The notes below the pieces were generated by a model that did not search any database, was not told the origin of the DNA, and worked only from the letters and a program-made list of their open reading frames with translations. 64,000 bases of DNA from Phocoena phocoena (lineage: Eukaryota; Chordata; Mammalia; Artiodactyla; Phocoenidae). Shown piece after piece: positions 12,382-24,119 of this stretch. The position numbers and the translations under genes are program-made. The stretch's first letter is position 1; each line of letters opens with the position of its first letter. Where the stretch lies: assembly GCF_963924675.1 (NCBI RefSeq), contig NC_089222.1, positions 112,607,316 through 112,671,315 on the forward strand. Reading direction: 5' to 3'.

Positions 12382-13400
12382 TACAGTTGTCTATTGCTAT
12401 ATAGGAAACATCCTCAAGCTTTAATTTAATATTATCTTTCATGTTTCTCTGGATTGACTGGAGTCAGCACATCTCTTTCTTATGATCTGTAGTGTCATTG
12501 CCATCAGATAGTGGCTAAAGCTGAAGTTATATGAAGGCTCACTTTAGAGGGCTAGACAAGGCAGCTTACTAACATACATGTCTCACCCTTCAGGTAGAAT
12601 GATACATAGAATAGCACTCCTCTCCACCAAAAAAAAGTCTACATTATAATTGTCCCTGGAATATGTGAATATGTGGAAAAAAGGGGCTTTGCACATGTGA
12701 TTAACTTAAGGATCTTGAGATGGAAGAGAATATCCTGGATTACCTGGGTGGGCTTGATGTAATCATAGAGGTCCTTAAAAGAGGGAGGCAAGATAGTCAG
12801 AGAAAGAAAAGGAGATGTGACAAGGAAGCAGAGGTTGAAGTGATGTCATCATGAAGAAGTGGCCAGGAGCCAGGGATTGCAGGTGGCTTTTCAAAGCTAC
12901 AAAAAGCAAGAAAACAGATTCTCCCCTCAGAGACTCCAGAAGGAACCAGCCCTACCGACACCTTGACGTTAGCCTGCTGTTACTAATTTTTCCTTTTGAT
13001 CTCTAAAACTGTAAGATAATGCATTACATAGTTTTAAACCATTAAGTTTGTGGGAATTTGTTACAGTAGTGATAAGAAATTAATATCAATGTGATGGGTG
13101 GGACAGTTGAGGTCTGGCTGGATTTCTTTCTCTTTCTCCATGAGACCATTCCATGTGGTGACCTTGGGCTCTCTCACAGCACACTGTTCTCGAGTTAGTA
13201 GGACTTCTTACCTGGCAGCGCTCTACCCCCAGAACATGTGTTCTAAAAACAGGACGCACAAGTTTCTCTTACTTTAAATACTAGAACTGCAACTGATAAA
13301 TCACCCTGACACATTCTAATAGTTAAGTAGTCACAGGTCAAGACCAGATTCAGATCTTGGTGGGGAAATGAACCAGTAATGTCTGTCTTTATCCAGCCTC
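12382..13400 (-). mobile_element. MaLR-like LTR, split by a second LTR
   Basis: The left part (12382-12605) starts with GTCTATTGCTATATAGG, like the reverse complement of an MLT1-type LTR end. The right part (13089-about 13400) continues the same kind of sequence (CCATTCCATGTGGTGACCTTG, then AAGTAGTCACAGGTCAAG). The element between them is in the opposite orientation, so the outer LTR is older. Divergence is high and both outer limits are approximate. Confidence 0.6.
12610..13088 (+). mobile_element. MLT1-type (ERVL-MaLR) LTR
   Basis: Good match by eye to the MLT1D-like pattern: GTCCCTGGAATATGTGAATATG, TTAAGGATCTTGAGATGG, ATCCTGGATTACCTGGGTGG, TCCTTAAAAGAGGGAGGCA, GGAGATGTGAC, AGACTCCAGAAGGAACC, CCACTAAGTTTG-like end, and a terminus near TAATATCA. 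It is a solo LTR; no internal region is present. It lies inside an older LTR of opposite orientation. Confidence 0.8.
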
Positions 13401-13924
13401 TGGACATATGCTATTTCCATTTCTCACAAATTCAGAATACATTCACCCCTCCTAAAATTCCTACAATTTCATTACATTATGATACCAAATTCAGTTTTTA
13501 GTTCCAAGATCTTGTCATTTAAAATCAACTCCAGGTGAAAATAAGACTCTGGGCACAATTACTCGGTTTTGGGTCTGGATTATTATTCCTGTTGATCTGA
13601 AGACTTTGAGCTAAAAGAACACTTTATCTGTCTTCCTTACATCTGGTGTAAAAAGAGGAGAGTTGTAGGATAACTGCTTTTGACATTCCTATTCCAGACT
13701 AAGGAGAGCTCAGGAGGTATGGACAGTCACAGGTACAGAGCAATTCTGAAATACCATCAATCACATATCACCAGTTCCTTGGTTAGAGCCCAATCCTTCT
13801 CTGTGGGAATTTTTTTTTTGTGGATCTTGACTCTACCCTCTAAGCTCTTGGATGTACTTTCTGAGTCATATTTCCTTTTGCATAATAAAAGGTCCTGTTT
13901 TTCTCTCTCCTTCTTCCCTTTCTT
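13401..13924. other. Unassigned DNA
   Basis: No recognised repeat or gene; the open frame that starts at 13680 owes its length to the microsatellite that follows. Confidence 0.5.
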
Positions 13925-13925
13925 C

Positions 13926-13992
<67 letters not shown>

Positions 13993-14030
13993 TCCTTCCT
14001 TCCTTCCTTCCTTCCTTCCTTTTCTTTCTT
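13925..14030. repeat. Microsatellite (TTTC)n then (TTCC)n
   Basis: A run of TTTC units (about 13935-13992) passes into TTCC units (about 13993-14021). It produces artificial Ser/Phe/Leu-rich open frames. Likely length-polymorphic. Confidence 0.97.
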
Positions 14031-14850
14031 TTCAGCTAAGTAGTTTCCTTGCCCATAAAAGTTGGGGAACTGAATTTCTCTTTACACGTTGAACTGTCCC
14101 TCTCTCTTTTAGTCTAAGTAGGTAAAATTACTTTAAAAAATCTTTGGACTTACATTTATAACCCACATTAGTAGACAAGTCACCCCCACAGACCTCTTAC
14201 AATACGTTGGGCTGAGAGTCAGAACACAAGAGGGCAATGTACTTCAGAGCCTTGGAGGACATTATCTAACTGGGAGCATTTATGAACCACTGCATTACAT
14301 GTTTATGAGGGTTTAACTGAGGTCTCAGAGCCTCACTCTTGAAAACATGACCAGTGTCCTGAATTCATTCATTGCACTTGAAGAAATTTCTTACTTTCAG
14401 AGTATTTCTTGGGAGAGATGGAGGTGAGAAAATATCTTATTTTTGAACACAGCAAATGCTGCCTCAGCAAATTTCTTCTAGATTCTACTTTGAGACTGAA
14501 TAGTTCCTTCTTTAGTATTTCTCTCTACCTGTACATTATCATATAGAGCTAAATAACAAATTAGATGACCATTATAAGGACATATCGTTAACCAAATCCA
14601 TAAATTCAGTAAAAAATATGTTCCATTTCCACATTACCATGCATGAGAATATCATAAATTTTTGTCACTAAGAAACACATTTTTTTTTCTTAAAACAAGC
14701 TTCATAGCAAACTCCTACCTGTCATTTCAGTATTCACTAACAATTTTCCTAAGGCCCTTCTAATATCTGCCTGCTGCTTGTTTCCAAGCCAATCCCACAC
14801 GTTTTCATTTAAAAACATTTTGTTTTACAGCAGCAATCTACTTTCACAAA
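14031..14850. other. Unassigned unique DNA
   Basis: No gene, tRNA-like or strong repeat signal seen. Confidence 0.5.
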
Positions 14851-14853
14851 TCA

Positions 14854-15480
14854 GATTCTTCTTTGATTATTTATTGCTATGTAACTAACCACCCCCAAAA
14901 CTTAGTGGCTCAAAACAACAATTTATTACCTCTCACGTTTCTGATGGCTCATTCACTCAGCTGGATGCTTCACACTTTTGGTCTCTCATGTGGTTACAGA
15001 GGGATGGCAGCTGTGTCTGGAGTCATTTGTAAGATTGTCAGAGCTGGATTGGCAAGATGTGTTCTTTACTTACATGCTAGAACCTCAGACTGCATACTTG
15101 GGACATATAGGTTCTAAGGACCTCTCTCTCTTTCTCTCTCTCTCTTTCTCTCTCACTCCCATTCCCTCCTTCTCTCCTTCCTTCCTTGTCTGCCTCCCTC
15201 CTTCCTTCCCTGTGGTCTCTCCGTGGGGCTAATTTATGTTTCCTCACAGCTTGCTGGTCTCCAGGTATTCAAATGTCTTACATCAAAGCTAGATTTCCCA
15301 AGACATGTATACCAAGACAGAGGAACCAGAGGCTGCCAGTTCCCTTAACAAACTGGCATAGTGTCACTTCTACCACATTCCACTGATTAAGCAACCACAC
15401 GGCCAGTCCACATTTAAGTGAAAGGGAAATAAACCTCACATCTTGATGGGAAGAGTGGCAAAGGGTTTGTACCAGTTTTC
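14854..15480 (-). mobile_element. MaLR-like LTR with an internal microsatellite
   Basis: It opens with TTATTGCTATGTAACTAACC and CTTAGTGGCTCAAAACAAC, the reverse complement of the common 3' end of MLT1-type LTRs. After the CT-rich tract it resumes with GTGTCACTTCTACCACATTCC and CACATCTTGATGGGAAGAG, which fit the same family. The CT/TTCC expansion at 15121-15215 sits in the middle. Subfamily not assigned. Confidence 0.7.
15121..15215. repeat. CT-rich microsatellite
   Basis: Degenerate (CT)n passing into TTCC/CTCC units, inside the LTR above. Confidence 0.9.
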
Positions 15481-16140
15481 ATCTAAGACATGAAATTTTC
15501 ATCCTCTTTTCTAAGAATTTCTCATGGACAGACAAAGATTAAATTCTGCTCCTTTAATTGGCATTTGTTTTTAAATATCTTTATCCTCTACCTCATTTAT
15601 GAATTATTCCAAGTCACGATAGGTAATGTAAATAGGAATTAGACCATATGTGACATCATTGTAGTTGGTGAATTCTCTTTATCCACTAATCTATGAGAGT
15701 CCTATAAGAAAAGCTTATTATACTATTCTGTATTTCATAAGCCATTGGATAATTCAATTCCACTTAGATGTTTTTCTCCAACCCCACATTACCCCCATTC
15801 TATGCAAAGTCATGCTTTATCTTTATATTTCTCACAGTCTATTTTTTTGTTCCAAGTCTCCTAGCCCCTGTAGGTGCACTTAAAGGGATGTAGGAGAACT
15901 CAACCATTTGAGGACCGTAAAATATCTTGGTCTGGATTTGGGGAAAGGTTATACCATTATCCACTTCCTTTAAACATTTTTAATTTTAGCATACCTAATA
16001 GTATGGGTATTACAAAATTCAAAATGTACCCAAAAAATTACACAATGGTAAGTTCTGTGTTTTTGCTCAGTCCAAAAAGTAAAGTCCTCTTCTAGAAAGA
16101 ACAAAACTAAAGTAACCAATTTATTTTGTATTCTGTTAGA
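15481..16140. other. Unassigned AT-rich DNA
   Basis: No recognised gene or repeat. Overlapping short frames on both strands (15665-15883, 15874-16095, 15970-16458) show no domain or motif. Confidence 0.5.
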
Positions 16141-16300
16141 TATACATATGCATATACACACAAATACATATAAGCAATTAATTATATATATGTATATATA
16201 CATATATGAATACATATACATAAATGTGCATATATTTGTACATATGAATAGATACATATCTGTATTGCATTGTTTGTGTACATGTATATACTTATTATAC
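16141..16300. repeat. Low-complexity TA/CA-rich tract
   Basis: Irregular ATATAC and ACATAT words without a fixed unit. Confidence 0.8.
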
Positions 16301-16409
16301 AAATGGTAGCTTATAGGATATGCACTGTAGCACACTTTGCTTTTCTTTGGTGATAATAATATAACTTGGGGAAGGTTCCATATTAGTTTTAAAAGAGTTT
16401 CATCCCTTT

Positions 16410-17275
16410 GATTCATTTGTTTGTTTCTTACTTTCCTTATGGATATACAGTATACCAATTTCTATTGAAATATATGATACTTTTTAACCAGTTTTCTATT
16501 GATAGATATTTAATTTGTTTCAAATGTCTTTCTATTAAAAATAATGTTACAATGAATAATCCTGTACATATACCATCATTGTACAAATCTGGGCATACTG
16601 TAGTATACACAATTGTTGAGTCAAAATGTAAGTAAGTATATTTTTAAATTGGAAGGTACAGCCAAATTGCCCTTCTTAGAGAAAATACTAGTGTTTATAT
16701 TCAGTCTTTTGCAGTACCTCTTACCCAATCTTTTGAATATATATTGTATACTGTCAAATATTTGATCTTTATCCACCTGACACGTGAAAATAGTGTCTCA
16801 TTAAATTTTAAATTTGCATTTAAAATGCAAAGTTACACTGGACATCTTTTGATGTGATTAAAACATTTATATTTTATTTTCCATCATTTGATTGTTATGA
16901 TCCTTTTCTCATTTTTATGTGAGTATGTTGGTCTTTTTCGTATGGACTTATATAAACTTTTTATATAGAAGAGAATTATATTCTGTACTTTTGTCAATTA
17001 AGTTGCATACTGTCTTATCTCTTTTTTATTAATTGTTTCCTTTGACTGTTTACCATGGATTTTGTTTCAATATCATCAGATTTATGTTTTTTATGGCTTT
17101 TAAATTTTCTCTCATATATGACTGTTTTTGTGACATTAAATAAAAATTATAGTTTTATATGATTTTTAACATTGTAATTTATGATACAGCTTGAATTTAT
17201 TTTAGTGTAAGGTATGAAGTATGCATCTAATTTGTCCAGATAACTACTCAGTTGCCTAAATATTAGTTATTATAT
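16410..17275 (-). mobile_element. Old L1 (L1ME-like) 3' part
   Basis: Minus-strand L1 ORF2 C-terminal and 3' region. Recognisable words are TAAAAATAATGTTACAATGAA, GAGTCAAAATG (from the 'gggtcaaagggtatg' block), CCAAATTGCCCTTC and the T-rich ORF2 blocks after 16880. No open frame is left. Confidence 0.65.
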
Positions 17276-17322
17276 AATCTATCTTTTTTCCACAATATTG
17301 AGATGCCTCTTTTACCAATTTC

Positions 17323-17326
<4 letters not shown>

Positions 17327-17409
<83 letters not shown>

Positions 17410-17429
17410 TCTCTCTATATATATATATG
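17327..17429. repeat. Compound microsatellite (TC)n(TA)n
   Basis: (TC)n at about 17327-17367 followed directly by (TA)n to about 17406, then a short CTCTCTA and second TA run. The open frame that covers it (SLSLSL then YIYIYI) is a product of the repeat. Confidence 0.97.
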
Positions 17430-17845
17430 TAATAGATATTTACGGAATTTCCTTAGCCTTTGTTCTTTCTCTCATCCCTGCAGGAATATCACACCAGGTA
17501 ACATTATATTTTTGCTACACCACTTCTGCCTTCAAGAGGTAAAGTTGGGCCTGGAGGGGAACAATTCTTCTTCAGAAGAATTGATGTAGTCTTCACTTAC
17601 CTAGACATTATCATGAATAAATAATCACTCCTTGGAGAAAGTGTTTTAGATTCTGTATTAATATCCTAGACCTGCCATAAACAAAGTACCACAGACTGGG
17701 TGGCTTAAAAAAACACAAATGTATTATTTCACAGTTCCAGGGTATGGAAGTCTGAAATCAAAGTGTCCACGGGTCTGTGCTCCCTCAGACACTTTTAGGA
17801 AAATTCTTCCTGTTTCCTCCTTGCTTCTGGTGGTTGGCTCGTGAA

Positions 17846-18138
17846 ATATATATATATATTTTTTAAGTTTTCTGATTTTAATATTAATCTGGCAGAGTGT
17901 TAGTAACCATGCTGCACTGAAACATGTAATGTCACAATCTGAATCATGATTTGTGAAATATTATACCCCACACCCCCAGAATACTTAGGCTGGTCATGAA
18001 GTTAACAATGTGTAAGCAAGTATATAAGCACAATCAGTGACAGACAACCTCTTGTATAGATTGCCGTTTAGCAATACACCAACTGCCTCAGAGATTTATG
18101 CTTACAGGTAGACAGTTGCAAGTCAAGGATATTTCTGT
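17846..18138. other. Insert of unknown origin within the MLT1-like LTR
   Basis: About 290 bases that do not fit the LTR. The left edge is an AT microsatellite plus a T run (17848-17869), which on the minus strand looks like an A-rich 3' end. This makes an L1-driven retro-insertion in minus orientation possible, perhaps of an mRNA 3' UTR fragment, but I do not recognise the source and see no target-site duplication. The right edge contains an inverted copy of the neighbouring LTR sequence. Confidence 0.45.
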
Positions 18139-18155
18139 TCCTTGACTTGCAACTG
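18113..18155. repeat. Perfect 17-bp inverted repeat, 9-bp loop
   Basis: CAGTTGCAAGTCAAGGA at 18113-18129 and its exact reverse complement at 18139-18155. The right arm belongs to the LTR and the left arm to the insert. Confidence 0.95.
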
Positions 18156-18360
18156 CCTTTGTTGTCACATGGAGTTCTCACTGTGTTTCTCTGTCTCCAT
18201 GTGGCCACATGGCCATCTTTTTTATAAGGACACAAGTTGTATTGGATTAGGAGACCACCCTACTACATTATGACCTCATCTTAGGTAATTACATTGACAA
18301 TGACCCTATTTCTAGATAAAGTCACATTCTTAAGTACCAGGGGTTAGGACTTCAGCATAA

Positions 18361-18567
18361 TTTTTTTTTTTTTTGCGGTATGCAGGGCTCTCACTTTTGT
18401 GGCCTCTCCCATTGCAGAGCACAGGCTCTGGATGCGCAGGCTCAGCAGCCATGGCTCACAGGCCCAGCGGCTCCACGGCATGTGGGATCTTCCTGGACTG
18501 GGGCATGAACCCGTGTCCCCTGCATTGGCAGGCAGACTCTCAACCACTGTGCCACTAGGGAAGACCC
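18361..18567 (-). mobile_element. CHR-1-like SINE
   Basis: Minus-strand SINE with tRNA-Glu-like head (A box around TAGTGGCACAGTGG, B box GGGTTCATGCC) and a tail seen as a T run from 18361. The target-site duplication AGCATAA (18354-18360) and AGCGTAA (18568-18574), extended by T's, differs by one base. It sits in the MLT1-like LTR and is therefore younger. Confidence 0.95.
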
Positions 18568-18609
18568 AGCGTAATTTTTTTGATGGGAGACAATTTAACC
18601 TATAACAAT

Positions 18610-20745
18610 TCCTGCAGTTTGTAATAACTCCTTTGGGTAATGTTCTTGATATTCTGCTCATTAACCTGACTCCACTGAACTCTCTTTGTGACTCCTGGAT
18701 ATATAAATCTTGTATTATTACCCAAGATGTCTCTGTGACTATACTATCTACAAATCTATGCCTAATATGAACACTTATCAATACTATGATTATATAACAG
18801 ACAATTTGAATTAGTTTTAGAAAATAATTTATAAACACATTTATATAATTGTATTAATATATTTTATGCACATGCATAATTATCAATATTTATTATACTA
18901 AATCAATGAGCATTTGAAAGTATCTGTAATTGTTATTTTCTTTTTTGTACATATAGTATCCTACAGTCACTATTATGGACAAATCCTGCCATGGGGTTTC
19001 ACTTACAGAGTAAAAGCCAAATTTTCTGCATGATTTATCATCACTACACTTATTTCTTATCCCTCTATCACATCCCGACTCTACTCAGTTTGCTAAGTCT
19101 CCTCCACACTTCATTGACCCTGTATTTTATAATCACAATATATTAATATTAATAAATAGAAAAATACAGTGTACCATCACTTGCTAAGTAAGAATTCATG
19201 TATAAATTACTTTCTTCTGTACTTGTTAATAATTACCAATGCATCAGATTCTTATGATTTGTAGATCATGATATCATTAAATTGCTCTCCAAAGCATCTA
19301 AACTTATTGCTAATAAAGTCTTTGGTCAATACTACAACCCTCAATTTTATAGAAATGTGATATTGTAATTATATTTGGATTTTCTTGTATAGATTAGTCC
19401 TTTATTCATTTTGCATTATCCTTACTTAACCAACTGTATCAAAGCCAGTCTGAGGAAGGACTACCTTCAGAGAAGAGGGATGATCAGCTTGGATCTCTCC
19501 CCCGACTAAAAAAAAAAGAAGGGAAAAACAAAGAACAAAAATGTGGAACTGACATTTAAGTCTACACAGGGAAGAAAGATTTAGAATCTGGCAGACACAT
19601 GTTCTGACAGTCACAGAGTTACATTCTGTGGTAATACATGAGTAGCTCGGCATGTTTAAACACCAACTGTATGGAATGTCTTTCAGCACACTCTGATTCT
19701 ATGTTTACAAATTAACTTTGTGAAGAAAAATTCTGGCTCCAAAGTCTATTGATCTCAGGAAGTAGAAGAATTTATTATCAAACATAAGCAATCTGGTTAT
19801 AAGAAAGTATATGTTTTCCTTTAATGTTCAAACTGACACTAATTTTGATGTCTTGAATGAGTGAAAGAGCAAATAACACTCTGGATCTGGATAATATCAA
19901 GTTTTTATATCTGTAGCATAGTCAGTGGGGGAGGGAGGTATATTCTGGTGCATGGTGACCACACCAGGAAATTGACCTCTATTAAGCCCTTGGTGGCAAT
20001 AACTGACCTTTTAAACCACTACCTTTATCTTGTCATTGTCAAGCTGCAGCGACTTAGCATTTAATAACTTTGGAATATTTAAAATAGTACCATCATTAAA
20101 ATGACAGAGTATGGCCTAAAATAAATGGGAATATTAGAGGAATGTTAACCTTTGTTACTGGCTGAAATTTAAATTTGTAATATATAAGAATTTAAAATAC
20201 TTAAGAGGGTGGTTTTGTCTTTTAATGGGAAAAGAAATATTGGGTTAACTTTTTACCTATTTGAAAGGGATTGATTCATTTTGTGTTACATTCACTGAAG
20301 TGGAAAATTAGCATGAGGTTATTAAAAGAAATAAAAAAAGAAAACCTCATTGTGGACTAGAATGAAAAGAAAAGTAATTAATTTGGTGCATTTTCAGTTG
20401 CTCCTAAGAAAGACAATGCACTGCAAAAAAGAATTAACACTGTGGAAAATAATCTGAACAGCAAAGGGCAAAAGTACAAATTTTATTGAGAGCAATGATT
20501 CTGATCATGTGATTTGGAACAATGCAGTGATCTTCAAGTTATGCAAATCTGGGTATAGAATTTTATTCCTTTTAAAAAAAAATACCTTTACAAAATCTGA
20601 AATAAGTGTGTTCTAAGAGAACTTCTAAATTAAATAAAAATCGATAGATAATATTGCACTGTCAGTCAGGTGACAGTCAGTGCTACTTAATAACCCACAG
20701 CTGTTAATTCCTTTGTTCTTGAACCATCAATAAAGTAATTTGATC
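18610..20745. other. Unassigned AT-rich DNA
   Basis: No gene or confident repeat seen in about 2.1 kb. Short frames at 19426-19689 and 19861-20064 show no known motif. Confidence 0.5.
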
Positions 20746-20747
20746 AC

Positions 20748-21103
20748 TGTGATGGTTAATTTTAAGTGTCAACTTGTCTGGGCCACAGTGCCCAGATATT
20801 TGGTCCAACATTATTCTGGGTATTTCTGTGAGGGTGTTTTAAAGATGAGATTTATATTTAAATTGTTGGACTTTGAGTAATATAGATTTCCCTCTGTAAT
20901 GTGCATAGACCTCATCCAATTAGTTGAAGGCCTGAATAGAACAAAAGACTGAACTTTCCTGAGCAAGAGGGGATTCTCCAGCAGACTGCTTTTAAACTCA
21001 ACTACAACTCTCTCCTGGGTTTCCCGCCTGTAAGCCTCTCCCATCAAATTTTGGATTTGCCAGGAATCTACAATTGCATGAGCCAGTTCTTTAAAACAGA
21101 TCT

Positions 21104-21165
<62 letters not shown>

Positions 21166-21204
21166 TCCTATTGATTCTCCCTCTGGAGAACTAGGACCAA
21201 TACA
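20748..21204 (+). mobile_element. LTR-like repeat (TG...CA), MaLR/ERVL type
   Basis: Starts TGTGATGGTTAATTTTAAGTG and ends near GAGAACTAGGACCAATACA, a well-known mammalian interspersed repeat whose ends follow the TG...CA rule. Middle landmarks are GCCCAGATATTTGGTC, CTCATCCAATTAGTTGAAGG and CTGAATAGAACAAAAG. The A/T-rich region before the 3' end has expanded to the (AT)n listed next. The exact family name is not assigned here. A second partial copy is at 30924. Confidence 0.75.
21106..21162. repeat. (AT)n microsatellite
   Basis: About 57 bases of pure alternating AT inside the LTR-like repeat. Confidence 0.98.
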
Positions 21205-21750
21205 GTCAACATAAATGCTTTCCAGTACATTTTTCTTTCTTGACTGGCCTAAAACCTTTGTTTAAGATGCTAGATTCAGAGAATCTGAAGAGGTCTGAAG
21301 AAATTCTTATTTCTTACCTCCCTTGTCGGAGGTCCAGTGATCTTTGACATATCATGATCCTTTCTGATATATTTCAAGAGATTTTACCAAGCATTTAGAT
21401 CTATCAAGATGTTTTAATGTTAGGAATTTGCTTATTGCAGTTACTTAAATCTTTCCTCACAGGTAAACTAAATTGGACACAAATGCAAATTTGAAATCTA
21501 AATGGCATTAAGAAAACTAAAATTGGTAAAGCCTATTTGTTAAAAGTTGAAATTCACATTGAATCGTCACAGCCACCCTCTAATCTTTAGATCATATGTG
21601 AGATCCATTCCAGATAACATACTCCTCCTCTGTCTTGGGAACTCAAGCAGGGAGTACATTGGGCAGTGAGCACCACCTCTCCAGACTGCTTGCTCATCAG
21701 TTGGGAGATGACACTTGAACCTAGTAGAAGAAAGAAGTCTTGCACCTGCA
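21205..21750. other. Unassigned DNA
   Basis: Nothing recognisable. Confidence 0.45.
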
Positions 21751-21754
21751 TGTC

Positions 21755-21900
21755 AGTTTTCTATTGCTGTTGTAACAAATTTCCATTAATGTAGTGGCTT
21801 AAATGCAACACAAATTTGTTCTCTTCAGTTCTGTAGGTTAGAAGTATTACACGAAGCCTACTGGGTTAAAATCACTGACTAGCTATATGGATAAATACCA
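21755..21900 (-). mobile_element. MLT1-type LTR end fragment
   Basis: TTTTCTATTGCTGTTGTAAC, GTAGTGGCTTAAATG and AGTTCTGTAGGTTAGAAG are the reverse complement of a MaLR LTR 3' end. Only about 145 bases remain. Confidence 0.65.
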
Positions 21901-22485
21901 AAATATTAAATGTGGTTATCTCCATCTATGTCTGTAATGTAGAAGTATAAGTGATCTGTCTTTTATTTTTACTAATATATATTTTATAGCTTTAACTGAA
22001 TTGATTAATACTGATTCAGACATCAAAATAGAAAAGCAAAACTTTGGAAAGAGAAAAACATGCATTTGATATACCATTAATTAACCTAAACATAAATATT
22101 TAAACAAAGAAACTGTAATAGTCAATTGGCTCCCAATGATAATTTCTAATCCATTTTCAGTAGAATCTACATGAAATTCTTAGCTAGAGAAAATTAACTT
22201 CTTTGAAAGGCATATAACATTAAATTTATTGGCATTATTATTAAAATCCCTGTTGTTATTATTCATTTGTATCTATCTAAGTATATTGACAAATGACAAA
22301 GGAATATGCAGAATCCTGTTGAAATCCCACATGAAGAATAATGGGCTCTTTAAGTTAATATATAGGAGGATGGATTATTTTAGGAGCTTTATGTAACTTG
22401 GGCCAAATAGCCTTAAAGTCTTTTATTTGTTTTTCTCCAGAAAAGTAGTCTCATGAGGGGATTACATCCAGGCATTTAATGACTT
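21901..22485. other. Unassigned AT-rich DNA
   Basis: Nothing recognisable. Confidence 0.45.
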
Positions 22486-22489
22486 CTCA

Positions 22490-22680
22490 CTTCTTTACTT
22501 CTTACACTGTGGTCAAAAGCATTTGACACTGTTCCCAACTCTCTTTGTCTGGAAATACTCATTTCTCCTTGACCTCTCAATAGTGTTCAACTTTGTTGGC
22601 CCCAAAGGAAACATAAAGAGCTCTACACATAGATGATTTGCAGCTAGTTTGTGAGAGCTTCATTTGTTAACAGTTAGTAA
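22490..22680 (+). mobile_element. L2 (CR1-clade LINE) reverse transcriptase fragment
   Basis: AAAGCATTTGACACTGTTCC followed by CTCTCTTTGTCTGGAAATAC resembles the L2 block encoding KAFDTVDHS..LLET, part of the reverse transcriptase. The frame is lost soon after. Confidence 0.5.
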
Positions 22681-23145
22681 ACCCCTTCTCCAGATTACTT
22701 CAACCACAGCATAATTTAAGAGAGGTGTCTAGAAATTTTGATTTTTGTTTTCTATTCTTTCACCCAAATAAAAATGGGCCCAGTAGAAGAACTTTAATAA
22801 GTATGCACTTATATTTTTTCCTGCAGCTGCTAGCAAATTTTATTTAGTCAAAGATTGGTATTGTCCATTATTTAATGTATGTTTATTTCCTTAATCTTGA
22901 ATAAGTAAGTTAAACACTATTTGTAAAGCTAATACTCAACTATTATAAAAAGTAAAAAATATTACAAGTGCTGAAATCCAATATATCTTAGTATGTGATT
23001 GGAGGTCACATTTTGTTTTTATATTGTGCATTTTTCTTTAATATAGCTTAAATTTTCCTTTTTATGCTTCTGCATTTCATGAAGTCAATTTTAACAAGAC
23101 TTCAGGAAGTTACAAAACAGAAGACTTATGAACACAAAAATGCTA
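22681..23145. other. Unassigned AT-rich DNA
   Basis: Nothing recognisable. Confidence 0.45.
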
Positions 23146-23149
23146 ATTG

Positions 23150-23470
23150 TATTTCTTTTTAATAGTGTTAGTGAAATATAATTCATACCATGAAGTTAAC
23201 CCACTTGAAGTGTATCATTCAATAGCTTTATGTGTATTTTGAGTTGTGCAACAATTACCACAATTTTAGAACATTTGATTCACCCCCAAAAGGAACTTCA
23301 TACCACATAAGAGTATCTCCTATATTCTTCAAGCCCATTCCCACAAGTCCTGTGCAACCACAAATCTACTTTCTGTATATACAGATTTGCCTAATCTATA
23401 CATTTTATGTTTATGGATTCATATAATATATAGTCTTTTGTGAGTACCCTCTGTTTATCTATTGAAACAT
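23150..23470 (-). mobile_element. Old L1 3' UTR
   Basis: GAAATATAATTCATACCATG, GTGTATCATTCAATAGC, TTGTGCAACAATTACCAC and CCAAAAGGAACTTCATACC are typical of ancient L1M-type 3' ends read on the minus strand. It may belong with the ORF1-like sequence at 24.1-25.0 kb (see findings). Confidence 0.65.
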
Positions 23471-24115
23471 TTCAATCCCTTTAATAATTTTTTCAGTATT
23501 TAAAATAAATTTATTTTCTTAATGATCACTCTATAGAATACAGTGAACACCTTAGTTATCAGAATCTATATTTATATTAACAATTCCAGTGAGCTGTAGA
23601 AATATTACTCCTATAAAGACCTATTTCCTCTTCCCCTTTTTGTGCTTATTGTTATACATATTACACCCATATATATTAAAACCCAAAAATACATGGTTAA
23701 AATTAGGTAGGTATAATATATTTATATAATTTGTGTAATTTTATGTCTTTTAAAAACACTGAAAGAAGGGAGAGCCAACATATACTTATAATTTTATTTA
23801 ATATAAATTTTCTTATTTACAATTCCTGGTTCTCATTTGTTCCCATGGGTTCAAGTTAACTTCTAGTGTTATTTCCTTATTCCAAAACAGCTCTGTTCCC
23901 ACCCATATCCTTTGTGCTAATATCAAATATATTACATTTCTATATATTATAGGCCCAGCAATACAATTATACACCTATTTTTTTATACAACTGCTTTTAA
24001 AATCAATTACTAGGAGAAATGAGAAGAAATATGCAATTGCAATGTCCTTTATAATTATCTAAATAATTACCTTTACTGGTATTCATTATTTTTGTGGATT
24101 ATTATGTGGATTTGA
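23471..24115. other. AT-rich DNA between L1 pieces
   Basis: No landmark recognised; could be eroded L1 or unique sequence. Confidence 0.4.
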
Positions 24116-24119
24116 ATTA

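Larger units (their letters stand above)
17654..18607 (-). mobile_element. MLT1-like LTR, interrupted twice
   Basis: Left end TGTATTAATATCCTAGACC, then GCCATAAACAAAGTACCACAG and ACTGGGTGGCTTAAA are the reverse complement of an MLT1A-like 3' end. The match stops at about 17845, resumes at about 18139 (CCTTGACTTGC, then CTGTCTCCATG and TTATAAGGACACAAG) and runs to TAGGACTTCAGCATAA at 18360. A CHR SINE (18361-18567) splits the last bases, and the end follows at 18581-18607. The insert at 17846-18138 is described separately. Confidence 0.8.

Noticed and set aside
13680..14043. Frames ending in long Ser/Phe/Leu repeats
   Set aside because: Products of the TTTC/TTCC microsatellite.
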